Assembly (NCBI RefSeq): GCF_040802235.1
Contig: NC_133156.1
Location: 188,239,851-188,303,850, forward strand
Length of the DNA: 64,000 nucleotides
From: Manis javanica
Lineage: Eukaryota > Chordata > Mammalia > Pholidota > Manidae
Reading direction: 5' to 3'
Shown here in pieces: positions 25,159 to 36,897 of the stretch. The position numbers were made by a program, and so were the translations under genes. Within the stretch, counting starts at the first letter, position 1. Each line of letters starts with the position of its first letter. The notes under the pieces were generated by a model. It was given only the letters and a program-made list of their open reading frames with translations, was not told where the DNA came from and did not search any database.

Positions 25159-26295
25159 TGTAGGGGAGGAAAGCATTTTCCTTAGCCCCTTCAGGGTCTT
25201 TGGACAGGTCTGAAAATGAACTGACAAGGCAGATTAACAGGAGAAAAGTACACAGATTTATTTAATGTAAGTTTTACAGCATGGGAGCCTTCATTAGGAA
25301 GTGAAGATCCAAAGAGGCAGACCTGAGTATTTTATATTAGTGAGACGGAGACCATGGGCTTAGAGTAGGGTGAGGGCCCCCTGAAAAATCAAAAGATAAT
25401 CCATTGTGGGATTTGCTTTGGCCTGTTGGGGAGCCCATCTTATTTTTCTGACTTTATCCAGGTGCTGCTTTTCTTCCTCCAGCCCTAGTCAAGTGATTTG
25501 CCACCTGGGCAATTTAACAAGCAAGCCCAAAACAAACAGGAAGGATTCCATCTTGAAAATAAGATTGCATTTTTAAAACCCAATTTGTTAAAAAGTAACT
25601 TTCTTAACACACTCTTTAAGGAACAGATACTAACTCAGCTCACCTTAAGAGCAAAGCAGGTAGTCTTGAGTGATATGCTCTCAGACCAGGAAGCTGCTAC
25701 TGTAGGAGAAAATCAGAACAGTATATTTGTCATAAATAACCAGGACTACTAATAAGAAAATATCTCTTCAAAGATAAACATTTTGGGACCGCTTAGCAGG
25801 TGTACATCCCTAGCCCTTTGCCTCTCAACTGCCTATAAAAGCCCTAGATGACCCACCACCCGGGGACTCTCTTGTCCCCTCCAGGCCTGAGCCAGGAGCT
25901 CTGTCCTTTCGCTTTCTCTCTAAATAAAAACCTCTGCCTTGCTCTCCTACCCTGAGTGTTCGAAGTCCCTTCCTCAACTCTGCAAACAAGAACCCCGGCA
26001 TAGCTAGGTTTGCTGAAGAGTGGGCAGTCGTGGAGGCTAGGATAGGCTAAGGGGTAGGAGGCAGTTACAGTGACCTGGCGAAGCTTAGGCTGGGTTGTAG
26101 GGTTCTTCTTGGTGTCCCTTTCTTCAGAGATAAGGGTGCTCCTTTCCTCCGGATATAAGGAGACCACCTCTCACATGAAGGTTTGATTACTTGTTTCAGG
26201 GAAGAAGGGGGAGTTTCAGAGTGATCTTCCTGCTTCTGCAGTTTTCTCAAACTCCTTCAGCTTAAAATAGTCAATACATCAAAGTGCTTTGGGGA
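25159..26295 (-). mobile_element. Solo LTR split by a younger LTR
   Basis: Two parts (25159-25370 and 26001-26295) read as one minus-strand LTR. The left part has 'ggcagattaacaggagaaaa'. The right part ends with 'ccttcagcttaaaatagtca'. Both phrases occur in the same order in the LTRs at 42173, 43085, 44084 and 47554. The LTR at 25371-26000 sits between them. Confidence 0.65.
25371..26000 (+). mobile_element. Solo LTR, ERV1-like, copy 2 of 2
   Basis: Sister of 3459-4080, with the same TATA region ('cctataaaagccc', about 25830), poly(A) signal ('aaataaaaacc', about 25922) and CA end. It lies in plus orientation inside an older minus-strand LTR. I could not find a clean target duplication (left flank ends 'taggg', right flank begins 'tagct'). 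Confidence 0.75.
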
Positions 26296-26745
26296 GGAAG
26301 AAATTTCCTCTACCCCTCGAGATTCTTCTAGCTGGTCTAAGAATCACATCGACATCAGACAGATTAACAGGAGAAACAAACCCCAAAGTTTAATTCAACT
26401 TTGTACATACAGGGAAGTCAAAGACATGGGTTCCCAAGTCAGGGACAGTGAGGTCTAGGTCATCCTGAACCAAGGAGATGAGTCAGGGGTCACAGACTGA
26501 AAACGGAAAGGGAAGTAACTCACAGGAATATTGAAAGATAAATGTTTTGTAAACAAAATACCTGATGGACCATACGGAGACAATGGAGCAGGGAGGAATT
26601 TTAAACAGACTTAGCCAGTCCCTCCCTGTCTACGCGCACCTAGTTTACATTGTAACATAGCTTCCATGGTGCGAGCTCTCCTGGAGAAGTGCCTCCGTCT
26701 AAATTCTTCTCTCAGTTGTGTCGTTGGAAGGGAGGTCACCGCCTT
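26296..26745 (-). mobile_element. Partial solo LTR of the 557-bp family
   Basis: It opens 'tttggggaggaagaaatttc' like 42173 and 44084 and keeps 'catcagacagattaacagga', 'gacatgggttccc' and the rest in order. It loses similarity after about 26740. It begins exactly where the preceding LTR breaks off, so it may have inserted into it. Confidence 0.65.
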
Positions 26746-28060
26746 TTAGCTCCCCGGTTCTCCCTCTACAACCCTGTACCCCTGAGAAGCACACTTCCTC
26801 TCCTGCTGGTGGCGCCACCCCAGCAAGGGGTGGTGAGGTGCCTGTGCAGTCTTAAGGGAATTTGGAGGCAGGTGGTACTGGGAAGACGAGCCATCAGCTG
26901 CACAGATCATTGCTGTCTCACCACTAGCTACTTGTCGCAGGTGTTCTTAACCCGAGACTCGGCTACACTGTGACTTCCTGCAGGCGAGTCCCTCCTCTGC
27001 TTGTTCTGGCGCAACCAGCAATAGGCCCTTGGGAATGTCCGCACACTGATGAACTCTCAAAACCAATGAGCCAGGCCAGGCCAGGCCCACGCTAGTCACT
27101 GAAAGAAGTCCTATTCATGAAGGTGAGAGTGGATCTAGAATCCTCAGGATCTTTCAGGCTCTGGAAACGCAAAATAATCAAGAGGAAATCCACACCACCT
27201 GCTGCCACCCTCAAGAATAAAAGGACCTCCCGACCCAGCTCTCCTGCTCCCACTCTCCCAGCAGGAAAGGCAGATTGTGCAGGGAGGTCTCTGCGGGCAG
27301 GTCCAAAGATCCCTGTTCATTTCTCTCCCACCAAAGACACCAACCTGACAGGCTGGATGAAAATGGCCAGTGATGGTGGTGGCAGCAGATTAACTCGTTT
27401 CAGAACTTCACCATACCTCTCAAACTGCCTAGCCAGCTCCTGCTGCATTCCCTCTGCAGCTGACTTCCAATTTCACAGAGAAAGGACAAGCTTTGGGCCA
27501 TAACTGCCCTTCATCTTCCTGGATTCTTGCTCAGAACTTCCCGTCCTGCTGCCGAGGAAGACATTCTCCAGCCAGTGCACTCATCAGAAACCCAGAGGCC
27601 ACCCCTCCTCTCCTTGGCACCTGCCTCCAGCTGTGGCGCACGCTCCCTCCCTCATGATGGTACAAGTCTCCTTTGCTGTGTGTTCCTCACTCCCCCTTCA
27701 ACCTGGCTTCTGTCCCGGCAGTGCTCTTGCCAAGCTCTCCAAGGACACATTTCTGGACTCTTCTCAAGCCATAGCTGCTCAGTGTGCTCCTGTTGACCCC
27801 CCAGGCCTGCCCTGCCCCTTGACCTCACCTTCTCCTACTCCTTTGGCTGTTCCTATTCTCTCTCTGTTTAGGGCTTCTCTTGCTCTCTGTGCTGTAAATG
27901 TTGGTGTTTCCTTCTCTCCTTCCAACTGGGTACCCTTCTTTTAGATGATTCCATCTATAATCATGGTTTCAACTATTACCATATCCTGTCAACTCCTTAA
28001 TCTATAGCTCAGGCCAAGACCTTCTATGCTTTGACCTGTATGTGCTGTAAAGCCATCAGT
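26746..28060. other. No recognised feature
   Basis: Unrecognised sequence, moderately GC-rich. Open frames at 27117-27503 and 27527-27944 have no domain support. Confidence 0.4.
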
Positions 28061-28064
28061 GTGA

Positions 28065-28290
28065 TTGTAAAGGTCCATGGTTTTGCAGTCAGACAGATCT
28101 AACTTTGAATCCTGGCTCTACCACTTGTCAGCTGTGTGATTTTGGTCAGGTATCTTAAGCTCTCTGTGCTTTAATTTCCTCAACTATAATCCAGAAATCA
28201 TAATGTATTTGCCTTATGGGGCAGTTGGAAAGATTACATGGGATTATGTAGAATGCTTAGTACAGTGTCTGGCTCATAGAAACAATGCAG
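28065..28290 (+). repeat. MIR-type SINE, nearly full length
   Basis: MIR landmarks in order: 'gaatcctggctctaccactt', 'gtcagctgtgtgattttgg', 'ctctgtgctttaatttcctc' and 'acagtgtctggctcatagaa'. Confidence 0.85.
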
Positions 28291-28424
28291 TAATTTTTAT
28301 TGCCTATTACTCATCTTTTTTGTATTCCCAAGCTTTTATTTCCTAAACTGCTAGGCCTGAAGTAATTTCAATTATTTAATCATTAAAAACAAGGAACAAA
28401 TTCATGAGGAAATTGTGTATTTTC

Positions 28425-28520
28425 TCTTGACAGATAAAGAAACTGAGGCTGAGAGGCAAAACATCTTATGTTAGGCCACAAGGTATCCTATGTCCAAGCT
28501 GGCCTTTGAATAGACTGTGC
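28425..28520 (+). repeat. MIR fragment
   Basis: Core 'gataaagaaactgaggctga' with 'gaggcaaaacatctta' only. Confidence 0.6.
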
Positions 28521-31500
28521 CAAAGTCTTCCTTCTCAGCCACTACGATTAACCCATCTCTCAATATATTCAAATCAAAATTCATTCTCTTTTCTAGTAAT
28601 CCCATTTTGTTAGAAGAATGTGCACACTTACTTTGTCAGCAAAGTCAACCCGCCAGGGGACCGCAGGGTGTGAAGGGCGAGGAGGGTGGCCCGAGTGCCC
28701 TCTCCATCTACGGCATATACCCCACCCTACCCACCAGGAGGCCTCATCTTCTCTCCACCCGCTGTCCTTGTCCTCCAGCACCAGGTCTTTCAATGGCCAT
28801 AGTGCTGCAGCCCCCAGCAGGAGTCAGCACCTAGTAGGGCATCAATAAACTAACTGTTAAGGGCCCCGGGCCGACCCTAGCCTTGCCTGCAGATCCACCC
28901 TTTGCTGTGCTGCTAGGATGACATTGCTAACACATTCATTTCATTCTCCTAAGGGGCCTCAATGCCTTGCTCCCTTTCCCCAGGACAAAATGTTAGGGAG
29001 GTTCAGGCAAAAGAGAAGTTTGGTGTGAAAGGTTTCCCTTGGGGAAAGAGAATTGCCCAGGTTTGAGCCTCTGAATCTGTGGCCTGAGTTTAAGGCAGGA
29101 TACATCCTCCAACGGGCGTTGGATTTAAGAACCCAATAGTCTTGTCCAGGTCAAGTGTTTTTCTCTCAGCCCCCCACTAGCTGTGTCCATTACCCCAGGA
29201 GGGGTCAGTAGCGAGCAAAAGGTGTTACTATAGTATGGGGCTGGCTCCCTGGCTTCTGGGTTCCTATCCAGTTCCCCGGGCAGACGTCCCAGGAAAACAC
29301 TCTGGCCACACAGCTGGTCTTTCATTGGCATCTTCCCTGGCAGTCTCAGGGAGGATTGAGCACTGAAGCCACTGGAAACTAGGTTCTTTTTCTCCTGCTC
29401 CTGTTTGGCTCCACCTACTCCGTCCCCTCAGGCCAGGACACTCCCAGGCTGGGAAGAACCAGTACAAACTTTGTTTTGGGGGCGCTTCCGCCAGGCCCTA
29501 CACTCCCAGCTCAGGCCTGCAGGAGCGTCGTCTTGTTAATTTCGGCCTTTTGGGCTTTGGGCCTCCAGCCCCTCCCCAGGGTGACTCACCCGTTTTTCTG
29601 CCGGTCTGGCGCTGTGGGGACGTAATGAAGAGCCCTGTTGGGCCCTGCTGGATGCGCCCCCTAAGTGGCACAGGCCCTGGCCATCCCTGGGGTGGCGCGT
29701 GGCTCGCGCAGTTGTGCAGTTCCCGCTGGCCTCGCAGCCTCCCCGAGCCTTCTCTGGATGTCTCCCAGTTCACACCACGTTTAGAGTCGTTTGGCCCTCA
29801 GCAGGAGGAAAACACCGAAGCTGAAGCAGGCAGAGAGATCGCACAAGGAGTTCTTACTCTCAGAAAACCACCTGAAAAGGGAGATCTTCTCAATCAATTA
29901 ATCAAAAGTATTGATCAGGGGCCTAAGCTGTTAGAGTGGAGTGGGTGGGGCTTGGATAACAATAGCCAACAGGCAAAGGAATAACCCTAAATATATTATC
30001 TTACATGGTATTTACCCCAGTGCAGTGTCAGACCTGGTAGGGCCAGGAGCCACCCAGTGGGTTGCCACTCATGTACTTGCTGTAAACCCTTGGGTTGGTT
30101 TATGAACATCAGCTGTTTACTCTAGGATTCTAGAACTTCAGAGCTGGAAGAACTTGAGAGAGTACCCTTAGCTGTTAGCCCTCCTTTTAACGAAGAGACC
30201 TAGAGGGTGAGGATGCTGTTTCTGCTGTTAGTGACAAGTCACATGGGGAGCCCAAGTTCCCCTCTTCTCAAATGAGCACCTGCTTCCAGCCTCACCTGCC
30301 AGGTGGAGGGTCGGTGGGGACGTGGTGGACGTGGTGTACACACAAAGGAGCTGGTGTTCAGGAAGCGACAGTAAATGAGTGGAGTCTCCCCTGGGTTAAG
30401 ACCTTTATACATAAACAATTTTGGGTTTCAGTGGAAGACTCATCTACAGGACACCTGCCAGGGCTATGACATTCAAGTCCTGTTTATTGTCTTTAAGCTA
30501 TTTTGCAATTCTGTAAATTGTAGATTATCGATAGATACATAAATTATGTCCTATCTGGTAGAGATCTGACATCTTCCCACCCCGACCCCACTGGCAGGAG
30601 AAACACTACTTCTGTCTTCATTTGCAATTCATCTCAACATTCCTTTACTGTTTGTAAATTTGTGCTGTTTGGACTTATCTTTTAAACCAGTTGTATCTAT
30701 CTGCCTGGTTCTGTCACATCATTTGAGTAAAATAAGTTCATTGTTTCATATTTTTACCGAGTCCTGGTTTTACCTTACCCCTATGTCCTTCCTCGTCCAC
30801 TAGGCCCAGCCGTCCCGCTGCGGGGGTAGTGAGTTGCTTCTGGATGGATCTGTGCCTGTGTCCAGATGAACCCAACCAGAGCTGCTCTTCTCTGGGTTTG
30901 CCTGGGGGGAGAGTGTGTCCAGCGCTTGCGCGGTGGCTGACCTCAGCCCTGCATCCCCACTCACTGACAGGCGTTACTCTTGACACTGCCCTAAATCCAT
31001 GTGACAGGGGAAGTCCTCCCTGCTTCTGAGAGCAGGAGGCCAGCTGGGAGGAGAGGCCGAGGGCCAACCTTCACAGCAAGGCTTACAAGGGGCGGGGAGA
31101 CAGATTGGCTAGGAGCCTCCTACACTCATCTTTCCTAGGGTTGAATTCTTTTCTCTGTCTTTTTTCTCATGGGTGCTTAGTTTTGAAGAGAGCAGAAGTA
31201 TCTGCTTACCCCACTAAAAAGAGAGGGGAGAAGGAAGGAGATGGGGGGAAATGCGGAATGAACAGGACCACGAGGAAGAAGTGAGAGAGAGAGGACAAAG
31301 GGTAGGGTCCAGAGCACAGCTGGAGCAGTCTTCCTGCCACGATTCCCTGGGCTACACAGTGCTGAGTAATAGCACAGTGGCAAGGCTACCCCTTTGTCTC
31401 TCTGACAAGGGGAAAGTTGGTTTGGGGCTAGTCTGTCCTCAACAACTCTTGTAACATTTCCTATCTCCTCTCTTAACCAAGGGCAGGCAGGCCTCTGACT

Positions 31501-31990
31501 CAGAGCCTTCCTTCACCAGCAGTACCCAGCTAGAATTTCATGCCATTGTCCTTTTTACCTTGTACGTATTTTACTGTTTTATCATTTTGTCCTATTTATA
31601 ACAAGAGCTACTGGCTTCCCCATGGATGTAAAGCTTCTTTTAAAAGTAATTTTATTTAGGTTTTTGAAAGGGAGTCAGGATAAAAACAAACACTGGTCAA
31701 TGGCCAAAAAATTAAGTTCCTTTAGGATATGCAAAAATCATGAGGCTGGCACAAAATGACTGTAATTGGGGACTAAAGTGGAGAAGAAAAGGGAAGAAGA
31801 GAAAGAGAAGGGAGAAAGAAAACATGATGAAGGACAGAAGTGAAACTCTGCCAGGGGGTTAAGGGACACTGGCAGGGCTGAAAGAAGGTTGCACTGTGAG
31901 GACGAGGTGGCCAGAGGGACAGGAACAGGGTCTGGCTTTATGTTTGGGGTCTGAGGCAAAGATGAGGTGATTCGAGAGCAGTATGGTGAT
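28521..31990. other. No recognised feature; flank of the provirus
   Basis: No repeat family or exon recognised with confidence. A purine-rich run lies at 31785-31825. A 144-codon plus-strand frame at 29550-29984 is in GC-rich sequence and is unsupported. Confidence 0.4.
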
Positions 31991-31994
31991 GTCT
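31991..31994. repeat. Target site duplication of provirus, left copy
   Basis: GTCT immediately before the left LTR. It is repeated at 41134-41137 immediately after the right LTR. A 4-bp duplication is the gammaretroviral size. Confidence 0.9.
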
Positions 31995-32529
31995 TGTTAG
32001 GGTCTAGGACTCCGGGGTTTCCCAGAGAACAAGACACACGGACACGGAGATGAAAATCCAAGCAAAGTCTTTATTCAGCCAGCAAGCTGGGGTTGACAGC
32101 ACCTCCCCTGACACGCAGGCCGAGTCCGAGCTGCCAACCCCGAAGCTACTTTGGGTATTGATTATATAGGATCTTCACAGCAGTTACATCAAAGCCCGCG
32201 CAGTTCTACAACTAATAGGTTTAAAACACACTCTATATTGTAACCAATGGGAAACATTGTAACCTTTTTAGGGAACGCGCCAGTTGCCTGCCCGCTTCAA
32301 TTGTTATCTCTTGCTTACCCAAGCATGTCTATGTGACTTATCACGGGTTACATCCCCAGGCGTTCCCTGGCTGTTGCCCACTTCTAGTTATCTAACTTAG
32401 GGTAGGCGCATTTCTCAGAAGCCTCGGGTACTTTACACAAGAAAAGACTGGGTGGCTCTCGCTCTAGGCAGTCAGGTTAAGTGTCATTAGTTCTTTTTCC
32501 TGACTTGATGCTCTCTGCACTCCGTTACA
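31995..32529 (-). repeat. 3' LTR of provirus
   Basis: 535 bp, TG...CA on both strands. On the sense strand it runs from TGTAACGG to CCTAACA. The TATA box is at 32162-32168 and the AATAAA signal at 32070-32075, giving a short R and about 75 bp from signal to LTR end. An inverted CCAAT lies near 32244. It is the same length as the 5' LTR. Confidence 0.95.
32070..32075 (-). terminator. Poly(A) signal of 3' LTR
   Basis: AATAAA on the minus strand ('ctgaataaagac'). The matching site in the 5' LTR is 40674-40679. Confidence 0.85.
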
Positions 32530-32543
32530 TTTCCCCCCTTTTC
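32530..32543 (-). other. Polypurine tract
   Basis: Sense 'gaaaaggggggaaa' lies directly against the start of the 3' LTR. It is the primer site for plus-strand DNA synthesis in retroviruses, and it lies 4 nt after the env stop. Confidence 0.9.
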
Positions 32544-32547
32544 TTGA

Positions 32548-32854
32548 TCAGACTAAGGAATCTTCTGCAGCGGTGTCTAGGGCCTGATATTTTTGGCGAA
32601 GGTCCAGGAGTTGGACGGTGTTAAACCTCTCCTGCACAAACTTAAGCAGCCTGTTTATTATACACGGGCCCATGGTAAGCAAAAACAGCAGAATGACCAG
32701 TGGCCCTGCAACGGCCGAGAGGAGGGTAGCAAACCATGGCTTGTGCTTGAACCAAGACTCAAACCAGCCTTCGCTGCTGCTGCTTTCATATTCTTTACGC
32801 CGCCTGTCAAGATCTTTTTTTAGTTTGGCTAAGGAATCTCTGACTGCACCTGTC
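32548..32854 (-). pseudogene. env: env, TM membrane anchor and tail
   Basis: The last part of the transmembrane subunit, in a different frame from the preceding fragment because of an indel near 32855. It reads as a short ectodomain stretch with an AGC (Ser) repeat and a tryptophan-rich segment. A hydrophobic membrane span follows near 32650-32700, then a short cytoplasmic tail. It ends at TGA 32548-32550, 4 nt before the polypurine tract, the normal end of env. The frame itself is otherwise open. Confidence 0.8.
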
Positions 32855-33625
32855 TTATTTATCTACATAGAAACAGCATTCTTCTTTTAGGGCTGCGCAT
32901 AGCCCACCTTCTTTTAAGAACAAGAGGTCCAGGCCTCTTCGGTTCTGTAGGACCACCTCTGACAAGGAGGTGAGGGATTGCTCCAGGTCTGATATTGACT
33001 GTCCGAGCTGTTCTAGGTCCCTGTCGACTGCCAGTCTCAGGGCTGTGAGCCCTTTTTCCCGCATCACAAGGGCTGTGACCCCAGTGCCTGCCCCTGCTAT
33101 CCCTAGGGAGAAGAGGGTCCCAATGGTCAGGGTGGTAACAACCTCCCTCTTGCTCCCGTGGGGGCTCAGCCTTTCTTCCCAATAAGAAAGGAGAGATTCA
33201 TGAGAATGATACATTAGGCGAGTTAGAATGGCCACCAGCACACAAAACTCACTGTTAGCATTGAACACAGAGGTGGATAGGGCCGGAGTGAGGCCTGTCT
33301 TTGAGCAGAGCCACCAGCCCGAGGAGGGTATAATCCACTTTCCCTGCTCCCACGTAGTGTTATTATAGGAGGAGCATAACTGGCTCTGGGTCGTTGGGAC
33401 TGTGCCTACACACGTACCAACAACTGAGACTTGAGCGATTATAAGTCCCCACGGTCTCCCATCCCAGTAAGTGAGATGGGAGTTGTTGATAGTGTAGGAG
33501 CTATTTATCTCGATTGCCTCATAGAAGGGGGGTGAACCTGGGTAGCATAGCCAACAGGGATCGGTGAGGGAGGAAGTGGTGTGGTTAAGAGTCTCTACTA
33601 CTGCCTGCACCATTTCCACATGGGA
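32855..33625 (-). pseudogene. env: env, C-terminal SU and TM ectodomain
   Basis: About 254 open codons in a frame different from the SU part upstream. A CWLC motif near residues 22-25 is the SU side of the covalent SU-TM link in gammaretroviral envelopes. A basic KR pair precedes a glycine- and alanine-rich hydrophobic segment, as expected for the SU/TM junction and fusion peptide. Near the end a 'LQNRRGLDLLF' stretch and a CX6CC motif mark the gamma-type TM. The frame stops at TAA 32855-32857. There is no ATG of its own; translation would need the upstream SU frame, which is broken. Confidence 0.85.
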
Positions 33626-33629
33626 TTAT

Positions 33630-34421
33630 CTAACCTGGAGGGAGTGTGCTGGGCCCATAACCCAGAGGTCGATGGACCCGGTCCTCTCGTGGGCTCTGGA
33701 GCAAGCGTCTGGTCGGCATTTTCTCATCCTTTTTGCTCAGGCCCTTGTCCTGGATTGAAGGTTTCTGGGGATTTATAACCGGGTTGGGACCTACGGCGGC
33801 CGTGGGAGTTGACACGGTTAATTTAATGATGAGGGTTGAGCCGGCATGCCCCCCATATTTATAATACACCATTCCCCATGCTAGTCCATTTATCCAGCGC
33901 AATACCTCAGTGTTTTTGCCCGTCTTGGTGAATTGAACTCTTACCCAATCCTGGTCCGTTTTGTCACAAGCCTTGGTTTTGTAAAGGGTCATAGGCTGGT
34001 GACGAGGGATGCCCTTGTTGACATAAGTAAATTTGACAGAATCGATTTTTGTAACTGTCCATCTCCAATTCCCATCGTTCGAGGTTACACAGTCCCAGCT
34101 GGCACAAAAGAAGTCATGCCCCCCCCCACAGTGCCTTCCTTTACCTGTTCCTGGGCAAGCATAAAACCCATGGGAGCGAGCCAAATTTGGAGGGATGGAT
34201 CGGTAAACGGGGTTGATCTGCCGAAAGCAGAAATACAGGTCAGGCCACCAGGTTCCGATTGGCGCACTGTGTTGTGTGGAGTTGATGACTTCCCCATTGT
34301 CGCTATCAGTCAGCATCCAGGTCAGGTTCCTTGGTTGATAGGGGTTGGTGCCTCTGATCCCCACAGATGTGGCTCCCGTGAAGATCCATACTAAGGAGCT
34401 TATTAGCAGGATCTCTTTCAT
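33630..34421 (-). pseudogene. env: env, signal peptide and receptor-binding SU
   Basis: The ATG at 34419-34421 is followed by a typical signal peptide (Lys-Glu, then a hydrophobic core ending in Gly-Ala-Thr-Ser). The ATG overlaps the pol stop by 4 nt (ATGA). The SU body has paired cysteines, a 'CVTSNDG' motif and tryptophans (GTWWPDLYFC) characteristic of gammaretroviral receptor-binding domains, then a proline-rich part. The frame runs into a stop at 33630-33632, before the CWLC motif, because of a frameshift in the last 60-100 nt. A C9-10 homopolymer lies at about 34120. Confidence 0.85.
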
Positions 34422-34660
34422 CTTCGGCTTAAGTGTAGTTTTAGGGGATTGCCAGGATGCTGCTGCACCTTCCACTCTTCTTTTCGGTTCCTTGGATCGT
34501 TACAAGGTAGGATCCGAACGTGGGTGTGGTGCACCCATGGAGTGATACCATCAACCTTGAGAGCAGTGGGGGTGGTAAACAATACAATGTAAGATCCTTT
34601 CCACCTGGGCTCGAGAGTCCTCACTTGGTGTCTTTTGAACCATACCATGTCCCTGGGACT
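34418..34660 (-). pseudogene. pol: pol, integrase C-terminal tail
   Basis: The last 75-80 codons of integrase, shifted by one frame from the rest of pol. The run 'HQVRTLEPRWKGSYIVL' is the SH3-like C-terminal domain seen in gammaretroviral integrases. It ends at TGA 34418-34420, overlapping the env ATG. The indel lies somewhere between about 34640 and 34690. Confidence 0.85.
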
Positions 34661-36897
34661 ATGCCATGTTCCGGGCTCGGAATTTTCCCACCCTCATAAT
34701 ATGCTCTGATCAGGGGCCAGATTTCCTGCTGCACTTTAGCAAGAGCTTGCAACACATTCAGATAGTCAGGGGATGGGTCCTCTGCACCGGGAAGCTGCAC
34801 TCGCCGGGTTATGGGTGGAGGGGCCTCGTACATTATCTCAAATGGAGTTAAACTATGTACATAGGGGGAGTTTCGAGTGCGGAAGATGGCTAAGGGAAGG
34901 AGGGTCACCCAGTCCCCGCCAGTCTCCAATACCAATTTAGAAAGGGTCTCCTTCAGGGTCCGATTCATTCTTTCTACCTGCCCAGAGCTTTGTGGGTTAT
35001 AAGCACAATGTAACTTCCAATCTACTCCCAAAGCTAGGGCTAGTCCTTGCAGGACTTTGCTAACGCAAGCTGGGCTGTTATCGGAACCTATTGCTTCAGG
35101 GACCCCATATCTGGGGATGATTTCCTCAATTAATCTTTTTGCTACTACCTGGCTAGTCTCATGCTTGGTTGGAAAGGCCTCCACCCACCCAGAGAAAGTA
35201 TCTACCATAACCAGAAAATACTTGTATCCATACTTCCCTGGTTTTATTTCGGTGAAGTCTATTTCCCACTTCCTCCCTGGAGCCCTCCCCCTTTCCCGGG
35301 TACCTACCGGGTGCAGCCCTCTTGGGGCTGGTCTTAGCATTGCACAGCTACTGCATTCTTTTGTGATCTGACGAGCTGCCTCATTCTGGTGGGGAAACAC
35401 CAACTGCGTGGACTGGAAAAGGCTGAGCAGCTTTTTCCAGCCTAGATGGGTGGACTTATGCAGATTAGCAAGCATGTACTGCCCCAATGCTTCTGGCAGG
35501 ATTAACCTACCTTCTTGGTCCCTACTCCAATTTCCCTCCTCAAACACTTTCCCCGAGACTTGTTTCTTAATCCACTCAAGATCCTGGGGGGAATACTCAG
35601 GTTTGGGTGGCAAGGCGGGCAGTTCAGGTATGGGTATTTCGAGGGCTGCAAGTACAAGGGAGTCCAAGAGGGCTGCCCTCTTAGCTTCCGCATCAGCATG
35701 GCTGTTGCCGATGGCCTCAGGTGTCTTCTTTGATTGGTGGCCCGGTACATGTATAACTGCTACCGCTTTGGGTTTTTCGACAGCAGCTAGTAGTCTTTGG
35801 ACTTCTTGCAGATTCCTCAATCCCTTCCCTTCCGCGGAACAGAATCCTCTTTCTCTGTAGATGGCACCGTGGACATGGACAGTGCCAAAGGCATATCTGC
35901 TATCTGTGTAAATGTTGGCCCGCTTGCCTTCTGCTCTTTCCAGGGCCTCAGCGAGAGCAATAAGTTCCGCCTTCTGTGCTGAGGTGCCAGGGGGCAGAGC
36001 TGTGCTCCAGACAACTTCCCCTTCATGGGTTACTACTGCTGCCCCTGCTCTCCTGACCCCCTCCTGCACAAAGCTGCTCCCATCTGTATACCAATTTAGC
36101 TCACAGTTTGGTAACGGTGTGTCTTTCAGGTCTGCTCGCACCTGGATAATTTCGGAAAGGATGTCTCTACAGTCATGGATGGGGGTCGTCAGATCTGGGT
36201 CCAGCAGAAGGGTGGCAGGATTTAGGGTTACCGGGTCAGAGAAGGCGATTCGTGGAGAATCTAGTAGGAGCCCTTGGTAGTGGATGAGTCTTGCATTCGT
36301 CATCCATTTTCCTGGAGGATGCTTGAGGATCCCCTCTACAGTATGTGGGGCTGTTACTCTCAGGTTCTGGCCAAAAGTCAGCTTGTCTGCTTCCTTTACC
36401 AGTAGAGCGATAGCTGCTAGGATACGCAGACAAGGTGGCCACCCGGAGGCTACTGGGTCTAGCCGCTTGGACAAATAGGCCACAGGTCTTTTCCATGGGC
36501 CCAGCTGCTGAGCCAGGACTCCTTTAGCCACTCCCTTCTTTTCATCTATAAACAGGATAAAGGGTTTTTCTGGGTCTGGCAGAGATAGGGCGGGGGCCCG
36601 GAGGAGAGCTTCTTTTAGTCTGTCAAAAGCCTCTTGTTGTTCCTGAGTCCATTGCCAGCCCGGCCCTTCTTTGGTTGCTTCATATAGCGGTCGGGCTATT
36701 TCTGCGTACCCTGGAATCCAGAGCCTGCAAAACCCGGCTGAGCCAAGAAATTCTCTCACTCCCCGGGGTGAGGAAGGGACGGGGATAGTCAGGATAGTTT
36801 GTTTCATAGCCTGCGTTAGCCACCTGGCCCCATTAGATATTTTGTACCCCAAGTAGACTACTGAGCTCTGACAGATGTGGGCTTTCTTGGTGCTGGC
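34621..36897 (-). pseudogene. pol: pol, RT connection, RNase H and integrase
   Basis: About 758 open codons in the same frame as the RT fragment upstream, from which only a TGA (36898-36900) separates it. RNase H acidic motifs are visible in order (YTDGSS, AELIAL, YTDSRY). Integrase follows with an HX3H...CX2C zinc-binding domain and a catalytic triad: D in 'WEIDFTE', D in 'GSDNSPA' and E in 'GQVERMN'. In the second catalytic motif a serine follows the asparagine. The frame leaves integrase by a frameshift and ends at 34621. Confidence 0.9.

Noticed and set aside
25366-26005. TAGGG / TAGCT as target duplication of the LTR at 25371
   Set aside because: Only three of five bases agree, no better than chance, and the 5' edge is uncertain.
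29550-29984. 144-codon plus frame near a GC-rich patch
   Set aside because: No domain and overlapped by a minus-strand frame. Insufficient evidence.
33617-33619. A separate TM gene starting here
   Set aside because: The codon is GTG and the sequence is the continuation of SU in another frame. It is env interrupted by a frameshift, not a separate gene.
33933-34394. 153-codon plus frame inside the provirus
   Set aside because: It is the antisense shadow of env SU, whose motifs clearly identify the minus strand as coding.
35408-36280. Plus-strand frames of 120-150 codons across pol
   Set aside because: Antisense shadows of RNase H and integrase.
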